Shown in pieces: positions 1 to 7,769 of a stretch of DNA of 43,539 nt (its first letter is position 1; each line of letters begins with the position of its first letter). The DNA comes from Nonomuraea cypriaca (lineage in GTDB: Bacteria > Actinomycetota > Actinomycetes > Streptosporangiales > Streptosporangiaceae), in NCBI RefSeq assembly GCF_015645445.1, contig NZ_JADOGI010000079.1, positions 1-43,539 of the forward strand, read 5' to 3'. Both the position numbers and the translations under genes were made by a program. Below the pieces are notes generated by a model, which saw only the letters and a program-made list of their open reading frames with translations, did no database searches and was not told the DNA's origin.

Positions 1-127
1 GGGCGGTGGCCGCGGGAAGGCCCAGGCCGAGCAGGGCGAGCCTGCGCAGTGCTTCACGGCGGGGGATCAGGCCGTCCACGTGGTCGTGGGCCACCTCTTC
101 TGCGAGATAGCGCTGGATGGGCGTCAT
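1..127 (-). CDS. Dienelactone-hydrolase-like protein, N-terminus only
   Basis: The gene runs off the left edge; only 42 N-terminal codons are present, starting at the ATG read leftwards from 127. They encode MTPIQRYLAEEVAHDHVDG followed by an arginine pair (RREALRR) and a Leu/Ala/Gly hydrophobic stretch. This opening (a short helical N-terminus, then an RR pair before a hydrophobic segment) resembles the export leader of secreted dienelactone hydrolase family proteins of actinomycetes, which I recognise from memory. The alpha/beta-hydrolase core lies outside the window, so the family call rests on the leader alone. No strong ribosome binding site is visible. It is divergent from the operon that starts at 252. 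Confidence 0.45.
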   Translation of the reverse strand, partial: MTPIQRYLAEEVAHDHVDGLIPRREALRRLALLGLGLPAATA

Positions 128-251
128 GCCGGAGATGTAATCCCACCGACCGAAAAATCGTGTAAAGGAGGCAGTTACGCGGGTTTTCGCGGTCGCCTGA
201 TGACATCTCTGGTAAGCCGATGAACGGCCATACGAGGGACAAGGGACATCA

Positions 252-395
252 ATGCGTACATCACGTTTCGCTCTTGTGTTGCTGGCCGCCGGAGCCCTGC
301 TCATGACCGGGAGCGCGGCGTTCGCCGATCCCGAGCCGAGCGCCATGGAGCTGCGGCTCGTCGTGGACGACTGCCCCGCCAAGGTGCAGCCATGA
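252..395 (+). CDS. Small secreted peptide (47 aa) heading the MoxR operon
   Basis: ATG at 252 follows an AAGGGA ribosome binding site about 6 nt upstream. The product has a classical signal peptide: basic MRTSR start, hydrophobic core (FALVLLAAGALL) and an AFA cleavage site near residue 25. That leaves a mature peptide of about 22 residues, acidic and with one cysteine. Its stop TGA overlaps the moxR ATG (ATGA at 392-395), so it is probably translated with the operon. I know no family for it. It could be a genuine small exported peptide, or the surviving head of a longer exported protein whose remainder was lost. The signal peptide and the exact stop-start overlap argue that it is translated. 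Confidence 0.55.
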   Translation: MRTSRFALVLLAAGALLMTGSAAFADPEPSAMELRLVVDDCPAKVQP

Positions 396-1381
396 CCGAC
401 CCGGCGCTGCTCGAACGCGCGCTGTTCGAGGTGAAGCGGGTCATCGTCGGCCAGGACCACATGGTCGAGCGGCTGCTCGTGGCGGTGCTCGCCAAGGGTC
501 ACTGCCTGCTGGAGGGCGTGCCGGGCATCGCGAAGACGCTGGCCGCCGAGACCTTGGCCGCCGTGGTGGGCGGTACGTTCGCCCGCATCCAGTTCACGCC
601 CGACCTGGTGCCCGCCGACATCGTCGGCACCAGGATCTACCGGCCGTCGACGGAGACGTTCGACATCGAGCTCGGCCCGGTCATGGCGAACCTGCTGCTG
701 GCCGACGAGATCAACCGGGCGCCCGCGAAGGTGCAGTCCGCCCTGCTGGAGATCATGGCCGAGCACCAGGTCAGCATCGGCGGCGTCACCCATGAGGTGC
801 CGCGGCCGTTCCTGGTGCTGGCCACCCAGAACCCGATCGAGTCCGAGGGCGTCTACCACCTGCCCGAGGCGCAGCGGGACCGCTTCCTCATGAAGATCGA
901 CGTGGGCTATCCCAGCGAATCGGAGGAGCTGGCGATCGTCTACCGCATGAGCGTGGACCCGCCCGTACCCCAGAACATCCTCGGCCCGGCGCAGGTCGTC
1001 GCGTTGCAGCGCCGGGCCGAGGAGGTCTTCGTGCACCACGCGGTCGCCGAGTACGCCGTCCGTCTCGTCTACGCCACCCGCGACCCCGACAGGTACGGCG
1101 TCCAGGACGTGAGGCGGCTGCTGGCCTTCGGCGCGAGCCCCAGGGCCACGCTCGGCCTGCTGGCGGCGGGCCGGGCGCTGGCCCTCATGCGCGGGCGTGA
1201 CTACGTGCTGCCCGAGGACGTACGGGACCTGGCGCACGACGTCATGGCGCACCGGCTGGTGTTGTCCTTCGACGCGCTGGCCGACGGGGTGGCGCCCCGG
1301 CAGATCGTGGACCGGGTGCTGGCGGCCGTGCCGCTGCCGATCATTGCCCCGCAGCAGGAGACCAGGGAAGCCGTGGCATGA
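392..1381 (+). CDS. MoxR-family AAA+ ATPase
   Basis: 329-residue AAA+ ATPase of the MoxR group, cytosolic chaperone-like ATPases that work with VWA-domain proteins to assemble or activate partners, often during envelope stress. Walker A is GVPGIAKT at about residues 42-49, Walker B is LLLADEINRAP at about 101-111, and the sensor-1 region is ATQNPIE at about 146-152. Length and the C-terminal helical lid are normal for the family. The start overlaps the stop of the small secreted peptide and its own stop overlaps the DUF58 start (ATGA at 1378-1381). MoxR, DUF58 and BatA-like VWA genes in this order are a well-known conserved module, so the assignment is secure. The client is unknown. Confidence 0.93.
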   Translation: MTDPALLERALFEVKRVIVGQDHMVERLLVAVLAKGHCLLEGVPGIAKTLAAETLAAVVGGTFARIQFTPDLVPADIVGTRIYRPSTETFDIELGPVMANLLLADEINRAPAKVQSALLEIMAEHQVSIGGVTHEVPRPFLVLATQNPIESEGVYHLPEAQRDRFLMKIDVGYPSESEELAIVYRMSVDPPVPQNILGPAQVVALQRRAEEVFVHHAVAEYAVRLVYATRDPDRYGVQDVRRLLAFGASPRATLGLLAAGRALALMRGRDYVLPEDVRDLAHDVMAHRLVLSFDALADGVAPRQIVDRVLAAVPLPIIAPQQETREAVA

Positions 1382-2496
1382 AGCCGTACCTGATGGCAGA
1401 GCCGGCGTTGCGCAGGCTCGAGCTGACGATCACCAGGAGGCTGGATGGGCTGCTCCAGGGCGAGCACCTGGGCCTGTTGCCAGGTCCGGGGAGCGAACCG
1501 GCGGAGACCAGGCCGTACCAGGCGGGAGACGACGTGCGGCGGATGGACTGGAACGTCACCGCGCGCACGAACGAGCCCCACGTGCGCGACCTGGTCGCCG
1601 ACCGGGAGCTGGAGATCTGGGCGTTGCTCGACGCCACGGCCAGCATGGACTTCGGCACCGCGGCGATGGAGAAGCGCGAACTGGCGCTGTCCGCTCTGGC
1701 GGCGGTCGGATTCCTGACCCAGCGGACCGGCAACAGGATCGGCACCCATCTGCTGCACGGCGGCGGCGTCAGGACGTTGCCCGCCAGGACGGGACGGCCG
1801 CATCTGATGGCGCTGCTGCAGGCGGCGTTCGGGCTGCCCCGGACCCCGCCCGGGGTGGCCGAGCCGCTGCTCGGCGTCGCGGCCGAGCAACTCGGCCGAG
1901 TCGTCAGCCGCCGGGGCCTGGTCGTCGTCGTGTCGGACTTCCTCGACGAGCCGGAGACGTGGGAACCGCCGCTGCGCCGGCTCACCGCCAGGCACCAGGT
2001 TTTGGGCGTGGAGGTGGTCGACCCGCGTGAGCTGACCCTGCCGGACGTGGGGATCCTGACGCTGATCGACCCGGAGTCCGGGCGGCGGCGCGAGGTCGCC
2101 ACCGGCAGCGCCCGCCTACGCCGCAGGTACGCCGAGGCGGCGGCGGGGCAGCGGGACGCCATCGCGCAGGCGCTGCGCAGGGCCGGGGTGACGCACCTGC
2201 GGCTGCGTACCGACCGGGACTGGGTGCGCGACCTGGTCCAGCACGTCATGCGGCAGCGCCGCCTGGCCCAGCTGGCCGCCGCCCCGGTCTACCCGGCAGC
2301 CACCCCCGGCGGCGCCCCCGGATCCGGCCCGTCCGGGGGCGCCGCGCCCGGCTCCGCAGCGGGAGGCCCGTCCGGAGGCGCGGCCCCTGGCTACCGCGGA
2401 GGCGGACCGTCCGGGGGCGCGGCTCCCGGTTCCCGTGAAGGCGGCGCGGCCCCGGATGGGGGCGTGGGTGGCGGTGGAGGAGGTGATGCGGCGTGA
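1378..2496 (+). CDS. DUF58 domain protein with glycine/proline repeat tail
   Basis: 372 residues. The DUF58 signature is clear at about residues 45-85 (PYQAGDDVRRMDWNVTAR), followed by a VWA-like segment with the altered metal site DATASMD. DUF58 proteins accompany MoxR ATPases and probably act as their VWA-type cofactors. The last 70 or so residues are unusual: a low-complexity Gly/Pro/Ser/Ala tail containing three consecutive 13-residue units beginning GPSGGAAPG, then a poly-glycine end. The tail is probably disordered, and such repeats vary easily in copy number. The gene starts inside the moxR stop and ends inside the BatA start (GTGA at 2493-2496), so translational coupling is likely. 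Confidence 0.9.
   Translation: MKPYLMAEPALRRLELTITRRLDGLLQGEHLGLLPGPGSEPAETRPYQAGDDVRRMDWNVTARTNEPHVRDLVADRELEIWALLDATASMDFGTAAMEKRELALSALAAVGFLTQRTGNRIGTHLLHGGGVRTLPARTGRPHLMALLQAAFGLPRTPPGVAEPLLGVAAEQLGRVVSRRGLVVVVSDFLDEPETWEPPLRRLTARHQVLGVEVVDPRELTLPDVGILTLIDPESGRRREVATGSARLRRRYAEAAAGQRDAIAQALRRAGVTHLRLRTDRDWVRDLVQHVMRQRRLAQLAAAPVYPAATPGGAPGSGPSGGAAPGSAAGGPSGGAAPGYRGGGPSGGAAPGSREGGAAPDGGVGGGGGGDAA
2326..2442 (+). repeat. 39-bp in-frame tandem repeat, three copies
   Basis: Three consecutive 39-bp units (2326-2364, 2365-2403, 2404-2442) each encode 13 residues starting GPSGGAAPG and ending in variable S/Y, A/R, G residues. The period is a multiple of three, so copy-number change would lengthen or shorten the DUF58 tail without breaking the frame. 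Confidence 0.85.
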
Positions 2497-3434
2497 CGCT
2501 GATCGCGCCCGTCTGGCTGCTGCTGCTCGTCCCGGTGGCCCTGCTCGCCCTCGCGTACCTGCTCATGGCCCTGCGCCGCAGCTCGTACGCCGTCCGCTTC
2601 ACCAACCTCGACCTGCTCGACAAGGTGGCCCCGCGTCGGCCTGGCTGGCGCAGGCACGTTCCCGCGGCGGCGCTGCTGCTCATGTTCGTGTTGCTGGTGG
2701 TGGGCTTCGCCCGGCCGACGGCCGAGGTGCAGGTGCCGAGGGAACGAGCGACCATCATGGTGGCGTTCGACGTGTCCGCGTCCATGGACGCCACCGACGT
2801 CGCCCCGAACCGGTTCGAGGCGGCCCTGCAGGCGGCCAGGCAGTTCGTCCGAGGGCTGCCGGAGCGGTTCAACCTGGGCCTGGTGTCGTTCTCGTCGTCG
2901 GCCTCCGTCGCGGTGCCGCCCACCACGGACCGGCAGGCCGTGCTGAGCGCGCTCGACCGGCTGAACACGGACTCCGGCACGGCCATCGGCGAGGCGGTCT
3001 TCTCCTCGCTGGAGGCCATCGCCGCGCTCGACTCGGAGGAGCAGGCGCCGCCCGCGCACATCGTGCTGCTGTCCGACGGCTCCAACACGACCGGCCGCAC
3101 GGTGTCTGACGCGGCCGGGGAGGCGCAGTCCAGGGGCGTGCCCGTGACGACCATCGCGTACGGCACCCCCGACGGCACGGTCGTACTCGGGGGTCGCGAG
3201 ACCCCGGTGCCGGTGGACGGGCCCGCGCTGCAGGGGCTGGCCGAGACGGCCGGCGGCGGCTTCTACGAGGCGGCCAGCGGCGACGAGTTGCAGGCCGTCT
3301 ACGAGGACATCGGCACGTCGGTCGGCTACCGGACCGAGCGTCAGGAGGTCTGGCAGTGGTTCGTGGCCGCGGGGCTGATCTTCGCGCTGTTCGCGGCGGT
3401 GACGTCGATGCTGTGGTTCTCGAGGCTGCCATGA
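2493..3434 (+). CDS. BatA-like VWA membrane protein
   Basis: 313 residues, GTG start overlapping the DUF58 stop. Two transmembrane helices at about residues 4-26 and 57-74 precede a von Willebrand A domain with an intact MIDAS motif (D93-x-S95-x-S97 in AFDVSASMD). A last helix lies at about 288-310. This is the BatA/YfbK-like architecture, with the VWA domain held at the membrane between helices. In aerotolerance-type operons it is the membrane partner of MoxR/DUF58. The stop overlaps the next start (ATGA at 3431-3434). The function of the complex in actinomycetes is not settled; a role in envelope integrity is inference from the family and from the protease and two-component genes that follow. 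Confidence 0.9.
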   Translation: MTLIAPVWLLLLVPVALLALAYLLMALRRSSYAVRFTNLDLLDKVAPRRPGWRRHVPAAALLLMFVLLVVGFARPTAEVQVPRERATIMVAFDVSASMDATDVAPNRFEAALQAARQFVRGLPERFNLGLVSFSSSASVAVPPTTDRQAVLSALDRLNTDSGTAIGEAVFSSLEAIAALDSEEQAPPAHIVLLSDGSNTTGRTVSDAAGEAQSRGVPVTTIAYGTPDGTVVLGGRETPVPVDGPALQGLAETAGGGFYEAASGDELQAVYEDIGTSVGYRTERQEVWQWFVAAGLIFALFAAVTSMLWFSRLP

Positions 3435-4351
3435 GAGGCATGGGCAGGCCGCGCGGCCCCGAGTTCCTTACGTTGCCGCTCGGCGCCCGCCACGGGCAGG
3501 TCAACGGTGCTGCGCCCGCCCCGGCGCGACCGGTGTTCGGCCCGGCACCGCCGCAGAGCACACCCACGACACCACCGCGGAGCACCCCCACGACACCGCC
3601 GCGGACCGCGCCCAAGCCGTACGGAGGGCGTGTGCTGGTGACAGCCGCGCTCGTCGCGGCGCTCACCGGCGCGGTGGCGGGCGTGGCGGGGGCCCGGCTC
3701 TACGAAGGGTCTGAGCCGGCCCCCGCCGCGGCCCTCCCCAGGGTGGCCCCCGACCCCTCGGCGGCCCTGACCGGGCTGAGCGCGACGGCGGCCCGCGTGC
3801 TGCCCAGCGTGGTCTCCGTGGAGGCCGGCTCGCTGGGCGGCTCGGGGTTCGTGGTGGACGACGGCGGCCACATCCTGACCAACGCGCACGTGATCAGGGG
3901 CACCGGCGAGGTGATCGTGGTGCTGAGCGACGGCCGCCGGGTGTCCGCGCGGGTGATCGGCGAGGACGACGACGAGGACCTGGCCGTCCTGGAGGTGGCC
4001 TTCCCCGCGGACCTGACGCCGGCCACGCTGGGCCGCTCCTCCGACCTGGCCGTCGGTGACCAGGTGCTGGCGATCGGCTCGCCGCTGGGCCTGTCGGGCA
4101 CGGTGACCTCCGGCATCGTCAGCGCCCTGGACCGGGAGGTACGGCTGGGTGGCTCCAGGCGTACGGCGGTGCAGACGGACGCGTCCATCAACCCCGGCAA
4201 CTCGGGCGGCCCGCTGGTGAACGCCCGGGGCGAGGTCGTAGGGGTGAACACCGCGATCGCGGCCTCGCGTGGCGGCGGCAACATCGGCATCGGATTCGCC
4301 ATCCCGATCGACCGCGCCGCGCCCATCGCGGAACGCATCATCCGAAACTAG
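3431..4351 (+). CDS. HtrA/DegP-like serine protease, membrane-anchored, no PDZ domain
   Basis: 306 residues from the ATG at 3431, which overlaps the BatA stop; an upstream in-frame GTG at 3356 lies inside batA and is less likely. The order is a Pro/Thr-rich cytosolic segment with two STPTTPPR repeats (43-58), one transmembrane helix (about 67-89), then a trypsin-like domain with the full triad H153 (TNAHVI), D183 (DEDLAV) and S258 (NPGNSGGP). The chain ends soon after the protease fold, so the PDZ domain usual in HtrA is missing. This should be an extracytoplasmic quality-control protease. Ten bases separate it from the response regulator gene, consistent with one operon in which an envelope protease is tied to a sensor pair. 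Confidence 0.88.
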   Translation: MRGMGRPRGPEFLTLPLGARHGQVNGAAPAPARPVFGPAPPQSTPTTPPRSTPTTPPRTAPKPYGGRVLVTAALVAALTGAVAGVAGARLYEGSEPAPAAALPRVAPDPSAALTGLSATAARVLPSVVSVEAGSLGGSGFVVDDGGHILTNAHVIRGTGEVIVVLSDGRRVSARVIGEDDDEDLAVLEVAFPADLTPATLGRSSDLAVGDQVLAIGSPLGLSGTVTSGIVSALDREVRLGGSRRTAVQTDASINPGNSGGPLVNARGEVVGVNTAIAASRGGGNIGIGFAIPIDRAAPIAERIIRN

Positions 4352-4361
4352 GGTCCAAGGC

Positions 4362-5027
4362 ATGCGGTTGCTGGTGGTCGAGGACGAGGAGGACCTGGTC
4401 GACGCCCTGCGCGTCGGCCTCGTCCGCGCGGGATACGCGGTCGACGTGGCTTACGACGCGCCGGCCGCGCACGAGAAGCTGGCGGTGAACACGTACGACC
4501 TGGTGCTGCTCGACCTGAACCTGCCGGGCGGCGACGGCTTCCAGCTGTGCCGCACCGTGCGCTCGGCGGGGCAGGGGGTGCGGATCATCATGGTGACGGC
4601 CAGGGACCGGCTGGACGACCGCGTCCGCGGGCTCGACGAGGGCGCCGACGACTACCTGGTCAAGCCGTTCGCGTTCCCCGAGCTGCTGGCCAGGGTGCGG
4701 GCGCTGCTGCGCAGGGAGGCCGGCGGCGGCACGTCCGTGATCGAGGTGGGCGGTCTGCGGATCGACACGGCCAGGATGGAGGTGACGCTGGACGGCAGGT
4801 CGCTGGCCCTCACGCCCAAGGAGTACGGCGTCCTGCACTACCTGATGACCAGGCCCGGCCACGTCGTGTCCAGTGAAGAGCTGCTCGAACACGTCTGGGA
4901 CGAGCACACCGACCCGTTCACCAGCACCGTACGCGTCACGGTCGGCAATCTGCGCCGCAAGCTGCAGGAGGACGGCCTGATCGAGACCGTGATCAGCCGG
5001 GGATACCGGCTCAAGGAACCCGCATGA
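4362..5027 (+). CDS. OmpR/PhoB-family response regulator
   Basis: 221 residues from the ATG at 4362 (MRLLVVEDEED), chosen because the receiver domain begins there. The receiver domain has the acidic pocket at residues 7-9, phosphoacceptor D51 (LLDLNLPGG), conserved T79 and K101 (VKPF). The C-terminal half is a winged-helix DNA-binding domain (LTPKEYGVLHYLM ... VRVTVGNLRRKL). It is the output half of a two-component system with the kinase encoded next, whose start overlaps its stop (ATGA at 5024-5027). Likely targets include its own operon, but no operator could be identified from sequence alone. Confidence 0.95.
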   Translation: MRLLVVEDEEDLVDALRVGLVRAGYAVDVAYDAPAAHEKLAVNTYDLVLLDLNLPGGDGFQLCRTVRSAGQGVRIIMVTARDRLDDRVRGLDEGADDYLVKPFAFPELLARVRALLRREAGGGTSVIEVGGLRIDTARMEVTLDGRSLALTPKEYGVLHYLMTRPGHVVSSEELLEHVWDEHTDPFTSTVRVTVGNLRRKLQEDGLIETVISRGYRLKEPA

Positions 5028-6193
5028 TCCACACCATCCGCTTCCGGATCACCGTGCTCTACTCCGGCCTGCTGTTCGTCCTGGCCGCGCTCGTGCTCGG
5101 GGGCATCTACTACGCGGTCTCCGAGACCACCGACCAGCGCCCGTACACCACCGAGTACGCCAAGGTCTACTCGGGCAACCAGTACGTGAACAAGCGCGAG
5201 GTGGTCTTCGTCGAGCAGGTCGAGAACGCGGTCAACGTCAAGACGCTCGCCACGTTGCGCGACTACTCGCTGGTCACGCTGGTCGGGCTCTTCCTGGCCA
5301 GTCTGGGCATCGGCTGGGTGCTCGCGGGCCGGGTGCTGCGGCCGGTCAGGTCGATCACCCGTACCACGGAGGAGATCCAGGCCACCGACCTGAACCGGCG
5401 CATCAAGCTGAACGGGCCGCGCGACGAGCTCAAGGACCTGGCCGACACCATCGACACGATGCTGGACCGGCTGGAGGAGGCGTTCAGCGCGCAACGCCAG
5501 CTCATCGACGACGCCTCCCACGAGCTGCGCAGCCCGCTGACCATCATCAGGGCGAACGTGGACGCCGTGCTGGCCGCCCCCGACGCCAGCGACGAGGAGC
5601 GGACCAGGGCCGTGGCCATCGTGGACCGCGCGACGACCCGCATGACCACGCTGGTCGAGGACCTGCTGGCCAGCGCCAGGCGTCAGGGCGGCGCGTTCGC
5701 CGACGCCGACCTCGACCTGGCCAGGGTGGTGGGGGAGGCGTGCGAGGAGTACGCGGCCCCGGCCGCCGCCAAGGACGTGACGATCACGCGTAATCTCGGG
5801 CGGGGCCTGGAGATGACCGGCGACTCCGACGCGCTCCGGCGAGCCGTGGCCAACCTGCTCTCCAACGCCGTGCGCCTGTCACCCCAGGGCGGCGCCATCC
5901 GCGTCGCCGCCGGCCGGTCGGAGGGCTGGCTGTGGGTGGCGGTCCACGACGACGGCCCCGGGCTGGGCGAGGCGGACCAGGAGCGGGTGTTCGACCGCTT
6001 CTGGCGCGGCGAGTCGAGCCGCCGCGACCGGCACACGGGCCTGGGCCTGGCCATCGTCCGGCAGATCGTGGAGTCGCACGGGGGCCGGGTGGCGGTGTTC
6101 TCCAGGCTCGGGGAGGGGGCCACGTTCGTGCTGTGGCTGCAACCGCGCGACGGCGTGCCAGGCACACCACCCGACGACGACCCCCTCGCCTAA
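5024..6193 (+). CDS. Sensor histidine kinase
   Basis: 389 residues. Two transmembrane helices (about 9-31 and 82-103) flank a short extracytoplasmic loop of about 50 residues. Then come a HAMP segment (about 104-157), a dimerisation domain with phosphoacceptor H166 (DDASHELRSPLT), and a HATPase domain with N box (NLLSNAVRLSPQ), G1 (DDGPGLG) and G2 (HTGLGLAIV). It should phosphorylate the regulator encoded immediately upstream. The small sensor loop and the protease partner recall MprB/CssS-type envelope-stress kinases, but that comparison is inference. Its stop codon overlaps the stop of the convergent cytochrome b gene by 4 nt. Confidence 0.94.
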   Translation: MIHTIRFRITVLYSGLLFVLAALVLGGIYYAVSETTDQRPYTTEYAKVYSGNQYVNKREVVFVEQVENAVNVKTLATLRDYSLVTLVGLFLASLGIGWVLAGRVLRPVRSITRTTEEIQATDLNRRIKLNGPRDELKDLADTIDTMLDRLEEAFSAQRQLIDDASHELRSPLTIIRANVDAVLAAPDASDEERTRAVAIVDRATTRMTTLVEDLLASARRQGGAFADADLDLARVVGEACEEYAAPAAAKDVTITRNLGRGLEMTGDSDALRRAVANLLSNAVRLSPQGGAIRVAAGRSEGWLWVAVHDDGPGLGEADQERVFDRFWRGESSRRDRHTGLGLAIVRQIVESHGGRVAVFSRLGEGATFVLWLQPRDGVPGTPPDDDPLA

Positions 6194-7539
6194 GACCTGC
6201 GCCGGCAGATGGCCCTGGTCACCAGGAAGGCGGCGACAGGCAACACGAACACCGCGACGCGCAGTCCCAGCACGACCGCTTCGTAGACGCCGGCCGGCAC
6301 CGTCAGCAGCGCGGGCGGAGCGGGCGGCGGCTGCGGGAAGCCGGGTGGGGCGTGCATGTCCGGCGGGGCCGCCGACACCCACGTCCCCGCCCACAGCACC
6401 GTGAAGAGCGTGATCACCGCAACGCCCAGCGCCGTGCGCACCGGGGCCCGCGCGGGCCGGTCGAGCAGGTGGTGGTGGTCGCCGTCGCCGGTGAAGCGCC
6501 GCTCGATGAACGGCCAGCAGAACAGCACGCAGAAGAACGCCGTCAGGATGAGCGGCGGTATCCAGAGGCCGGGCTGGAGGACGTACCCGCCGATCGGGAT
6601 CTCCCACGCGGGGACGAGCCGCTGCGCGCCGTCCAGCACCCCGTAGTACCAGAACGGCTGCGCCGACGGCGGCTGCGCGCCCGGACTGTACGGCCCGCGC
6701 TCCCACACCGGGCTGACCCGCGCGAACGTGGCCAGCAGCGTGATGACCCCCAGCGTGAACAGCGCCGTGGCGGCGTTCTTGACCGCGAAGTAGGGGAAGA
6801 ACGGCCCACCGGTGACCTGGGACTCGGCGGCGGCCGTGGCCCGGCGCTCGGTGTGCTTCTGCCGCCACGTGAGGATCAGCGCGTGCAGCGGCACCACCGC
6901 CAGCAGGATGCCCGGCACCAGCAGCACGTGCAGGGCGAACAGGCGCGGGATCACCTGACCGGGGAACTCCCCGTCGAACACGAACGCCGACAGGTACGTG
7001 CCCACCAGCGGGACCGACAGCAGCACCCCCTGCGCCTGCCGCAGCCCCGTCATCCCGAGCTGGTCGGCGGCCAGCGAGACCCCCAGGAACGACTCGAACA
7101 GCACGAGCCCGAACAACAGCACGCCGAGCATCCAGGTCAGCTCGCGCGGCCTGCGGAACGCGCCGGTGAAGAACACACGGCACAGGTGCGCCACGATCGA
7201 CAGCACGAACACCGTCGCCGACCAGTGGTGCAGCTGGCGCATCAGCAGCCCGCCGCGCACCTCAAGGCTGATCTCCCTGACCGACTCGAAGGCCACGTCG
7301 GGGTTCGGCTTGTAGAACAGCGTCAGGAACGTGCCGGTCAGCACCAGGAACACGAACGAGTAGAGCGCCAGTTCGCCGAGCAGGAACGACCAGTGGCTCG
7401 GGAACAGCTTGCGCAACTGCGGCCGGAGCCAGCGGGCGAAGGGCAGCCTCTCGTCGAGGTAGATCGCCGAATCCCGCCCGAACTTGGCGGAACCCGCGAC
7501 GACACGCGTACGCCGCGCGGGCCGGGTAGGAGTGGCCAT
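6190..7539 (-). CDS. Cytochrome b (QcrB-like), orphan
   Basis: 449-residue multi-span membrane protein related to the cytochrome b subunit of the bc1 complex. Two bis-histidine pairs expected to bind b-haems are visible: H104/H118 (LHHWSATVFVLSIVAHL) and H204/H219 (ALHVLLVPGILLAVVPLH). Helices are regular throughout, with a cytosolic basic N-terminus. An AGGAGG ribosome binding site sits 6 nt before the ATG. Two things are odd. There is no Rieske protein or cytochrome c gene nearby, although qcrCAB normally travel together. The Qo-site motif region reads QPFWYYG rather than PEWY/PDWY, so the acidic residue is absent. It may be a paralogue with a different electron path. It is divergent from ppdK across the operator cluster at 7599-7666. 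Confidence 0.85.
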   Translation of the reverse strand: MATPTRPARRTRVVAGSAKFGRDSAIYLDERLPFARWLRPQLRKLFPSHWSFLLGELALYSFVFLVLTGTFLTLFYKPNPDVAFESVREISLEVRGGLLMRQLHHWSATVFVLSIVAHLCRVFFTGAFRRPRELTWMLGVLLFGLVLFESFLGVSLAADQLGMTGLRQAQGVLLSVPLVGTYLSAFVFDGEFPGQVIPRLFALHVLLVPGILLAVVPLHALILTWRQKHTERRATAAAESQVTGGPFFPYFAVKNAATALFTLGVITLLATFARVSPVWERGPYSPGAQPPSAQPFWYYGVLDGAQRLVPAWEIPIGGYVLQPGLWIPPLILTAFFCVLFCWPFIERRFTGDGDHHHLLDRPARAPVRTALGVAVITLFTVLWAGTWVSAAPPDMHAPPGFPQPPPAPPALLTVPAGVYEAVVLGLRVAVFVLPVAAFLVTRAICRRRS

Positions 7540-7598
7540 GGGCGCCTCCTGATGGGGGTGTGCCTCGATTCTCCACCTAACCCTCCCTCTTTCACAAG

Positions 7599-7666
7599 AA
7601 TTGGTTTAAACCAATTGGTATAAACCAATTTTCGGTCAATGGACGTATAATTGGATTAGACCTCTT
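7599..7666. promoter_or_regulatory. Cluster of GntR-type palindromes between cytochrome b and ppdK
   Basis: Three related sites. 7599-7616 is a perfect 18-bp palindrome, AATTGGTTTAAACCAATT. 7613-7630 is AATTGGTATAAACCAATT, two mismatches from symmetry, overlapping the first by 4 bp. 7649-7666 is a half-decayed copy containing TTGGATTAGACC. The GGT-N4-ACC core resembles operators of GntR/HutC-DasR type regulators. The sites are markedly AT-richer than the surroundings and lie between divergent genes, over the likely ppdK promoter. No GntR gene is in the window, so the regulator must act in trans. Confidence 0.7.
7646..7651 (+). promoter_or_regulatory. Likely -10 element of ppdK
   Basis: A perfect TATAAT hexamer between the second and third palindromes, about 118 bp before the ppdK start. 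No convincing -35 hexamer lies 16-19 bp upstream: that stretch is occupied by the second palindrome, which suggests a promoter that depends on or is blocked by the bound regulator. Confidence 0.5.
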
Positions 7667-7769
7667 GTAGGCCCTTCACCAGCACAAATGCTGACATAAC
7701 GGAGGAGTGCAGTTTCATCATCAATTTCGCCGGTAGAGTCCGGGGCAGAGGCGTTCGATTGGAGCTGTG

